The position numbers were made by a program, and so were the translations under genes. This document shows, one piece after another, positions 5,441-5,450 of a stretch of DNA of 5,450 nt. A model generated the notes under the pieces. The model ran no database searches. It worked only from the letters and a program-made list of their open reading frames with translations, and was not told the DNA's origin. The stretch is from contig JACMNW010000073.1 in the NCBI GenBank assembly GCA_014378345.1, positions 1 to 5,450 on the forward strand. The letters are read 5' to 3'. The stretch comes from Pseudorhodobacter sp. (GTDB lineage: Bacteria > Pseudomonadota > Alphaproteobacteria > Rhodobacterales > Rhodobacteraceae). Each line of letters starts with the position of its first letter. The stretch's first letter is position 1.

Positions 5441-5450
5441 TGTCAGCCCG

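Overview
The window looks like chromosomal DNA of an alphaproteobacterium, most likely of the Rhodobacteraceae (roseobacter group). This is inferred from the GC-rich genes with AT-rich intergenic patches, the protein families (guanine deaminase, HisN-type phosphatase and a PraR-like HTH regulator in characteristic alphaproteobacterial forms), and an intergenic GAGTATTTT motif that I associate from memory with this family. I see no rRNA, tRNA, transposase, CRISPR array or phage gene.

Layout from left to right: (1) positions 1-235, + strand, the C-terminal end of a guanine deaminase. It converges on (2) a block of genes all on the - strand. Read in the direction of transcription from right to left, these are a PraR-like XRE regulator (4099-3737), an inositol-monophosphatase-family histidinol-phosphatase (3666-2866), an 8-oxoguanine-deaminase-type amidohydrolase interrupted by one in-frame TGA (2656-1319), a small RraB-like protein (1284-964), and a secreted CHRD-domain protein (754-323) that ends in a good intrinsic terminator at 260-294. 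(3) A 344-base AT-rich divergent promoter region (4100-4443). (4) On the + strand, a zinc-independent quinone oxidoreductase of the MDR superfamily (4444-5406).

Two genes point to purine catabolism: guanine deaminase turns guanine into xanthine, and the 8-oxoguanine-deaminase family turns oxidised guanine into urate. The second is a pseudogene, or at least interrupted, in this sequence: codon 94, a Trp in the homologue I recall, reads TGA, while everything on both sides is in one frame and intact. Its start codon also lies just after a two-part stem-loop that buries the Shine-Dalgarno sequence. The remaining genes are housekeeping or accessory (histidine synthesis, RNA-turnover-like regulator, periplasmic CHRD protein, quinone reductase).

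I do not see a clearly new multi-gene system. The points most worth a second look are the single nonsense codon, the hairpin over the ribosome binding site of that same gene, the 12-bp direct repeats that bracket a promoter in the divergent region, and the palindromes and stress-sigma-like promoter upstream of the CHRD gene.
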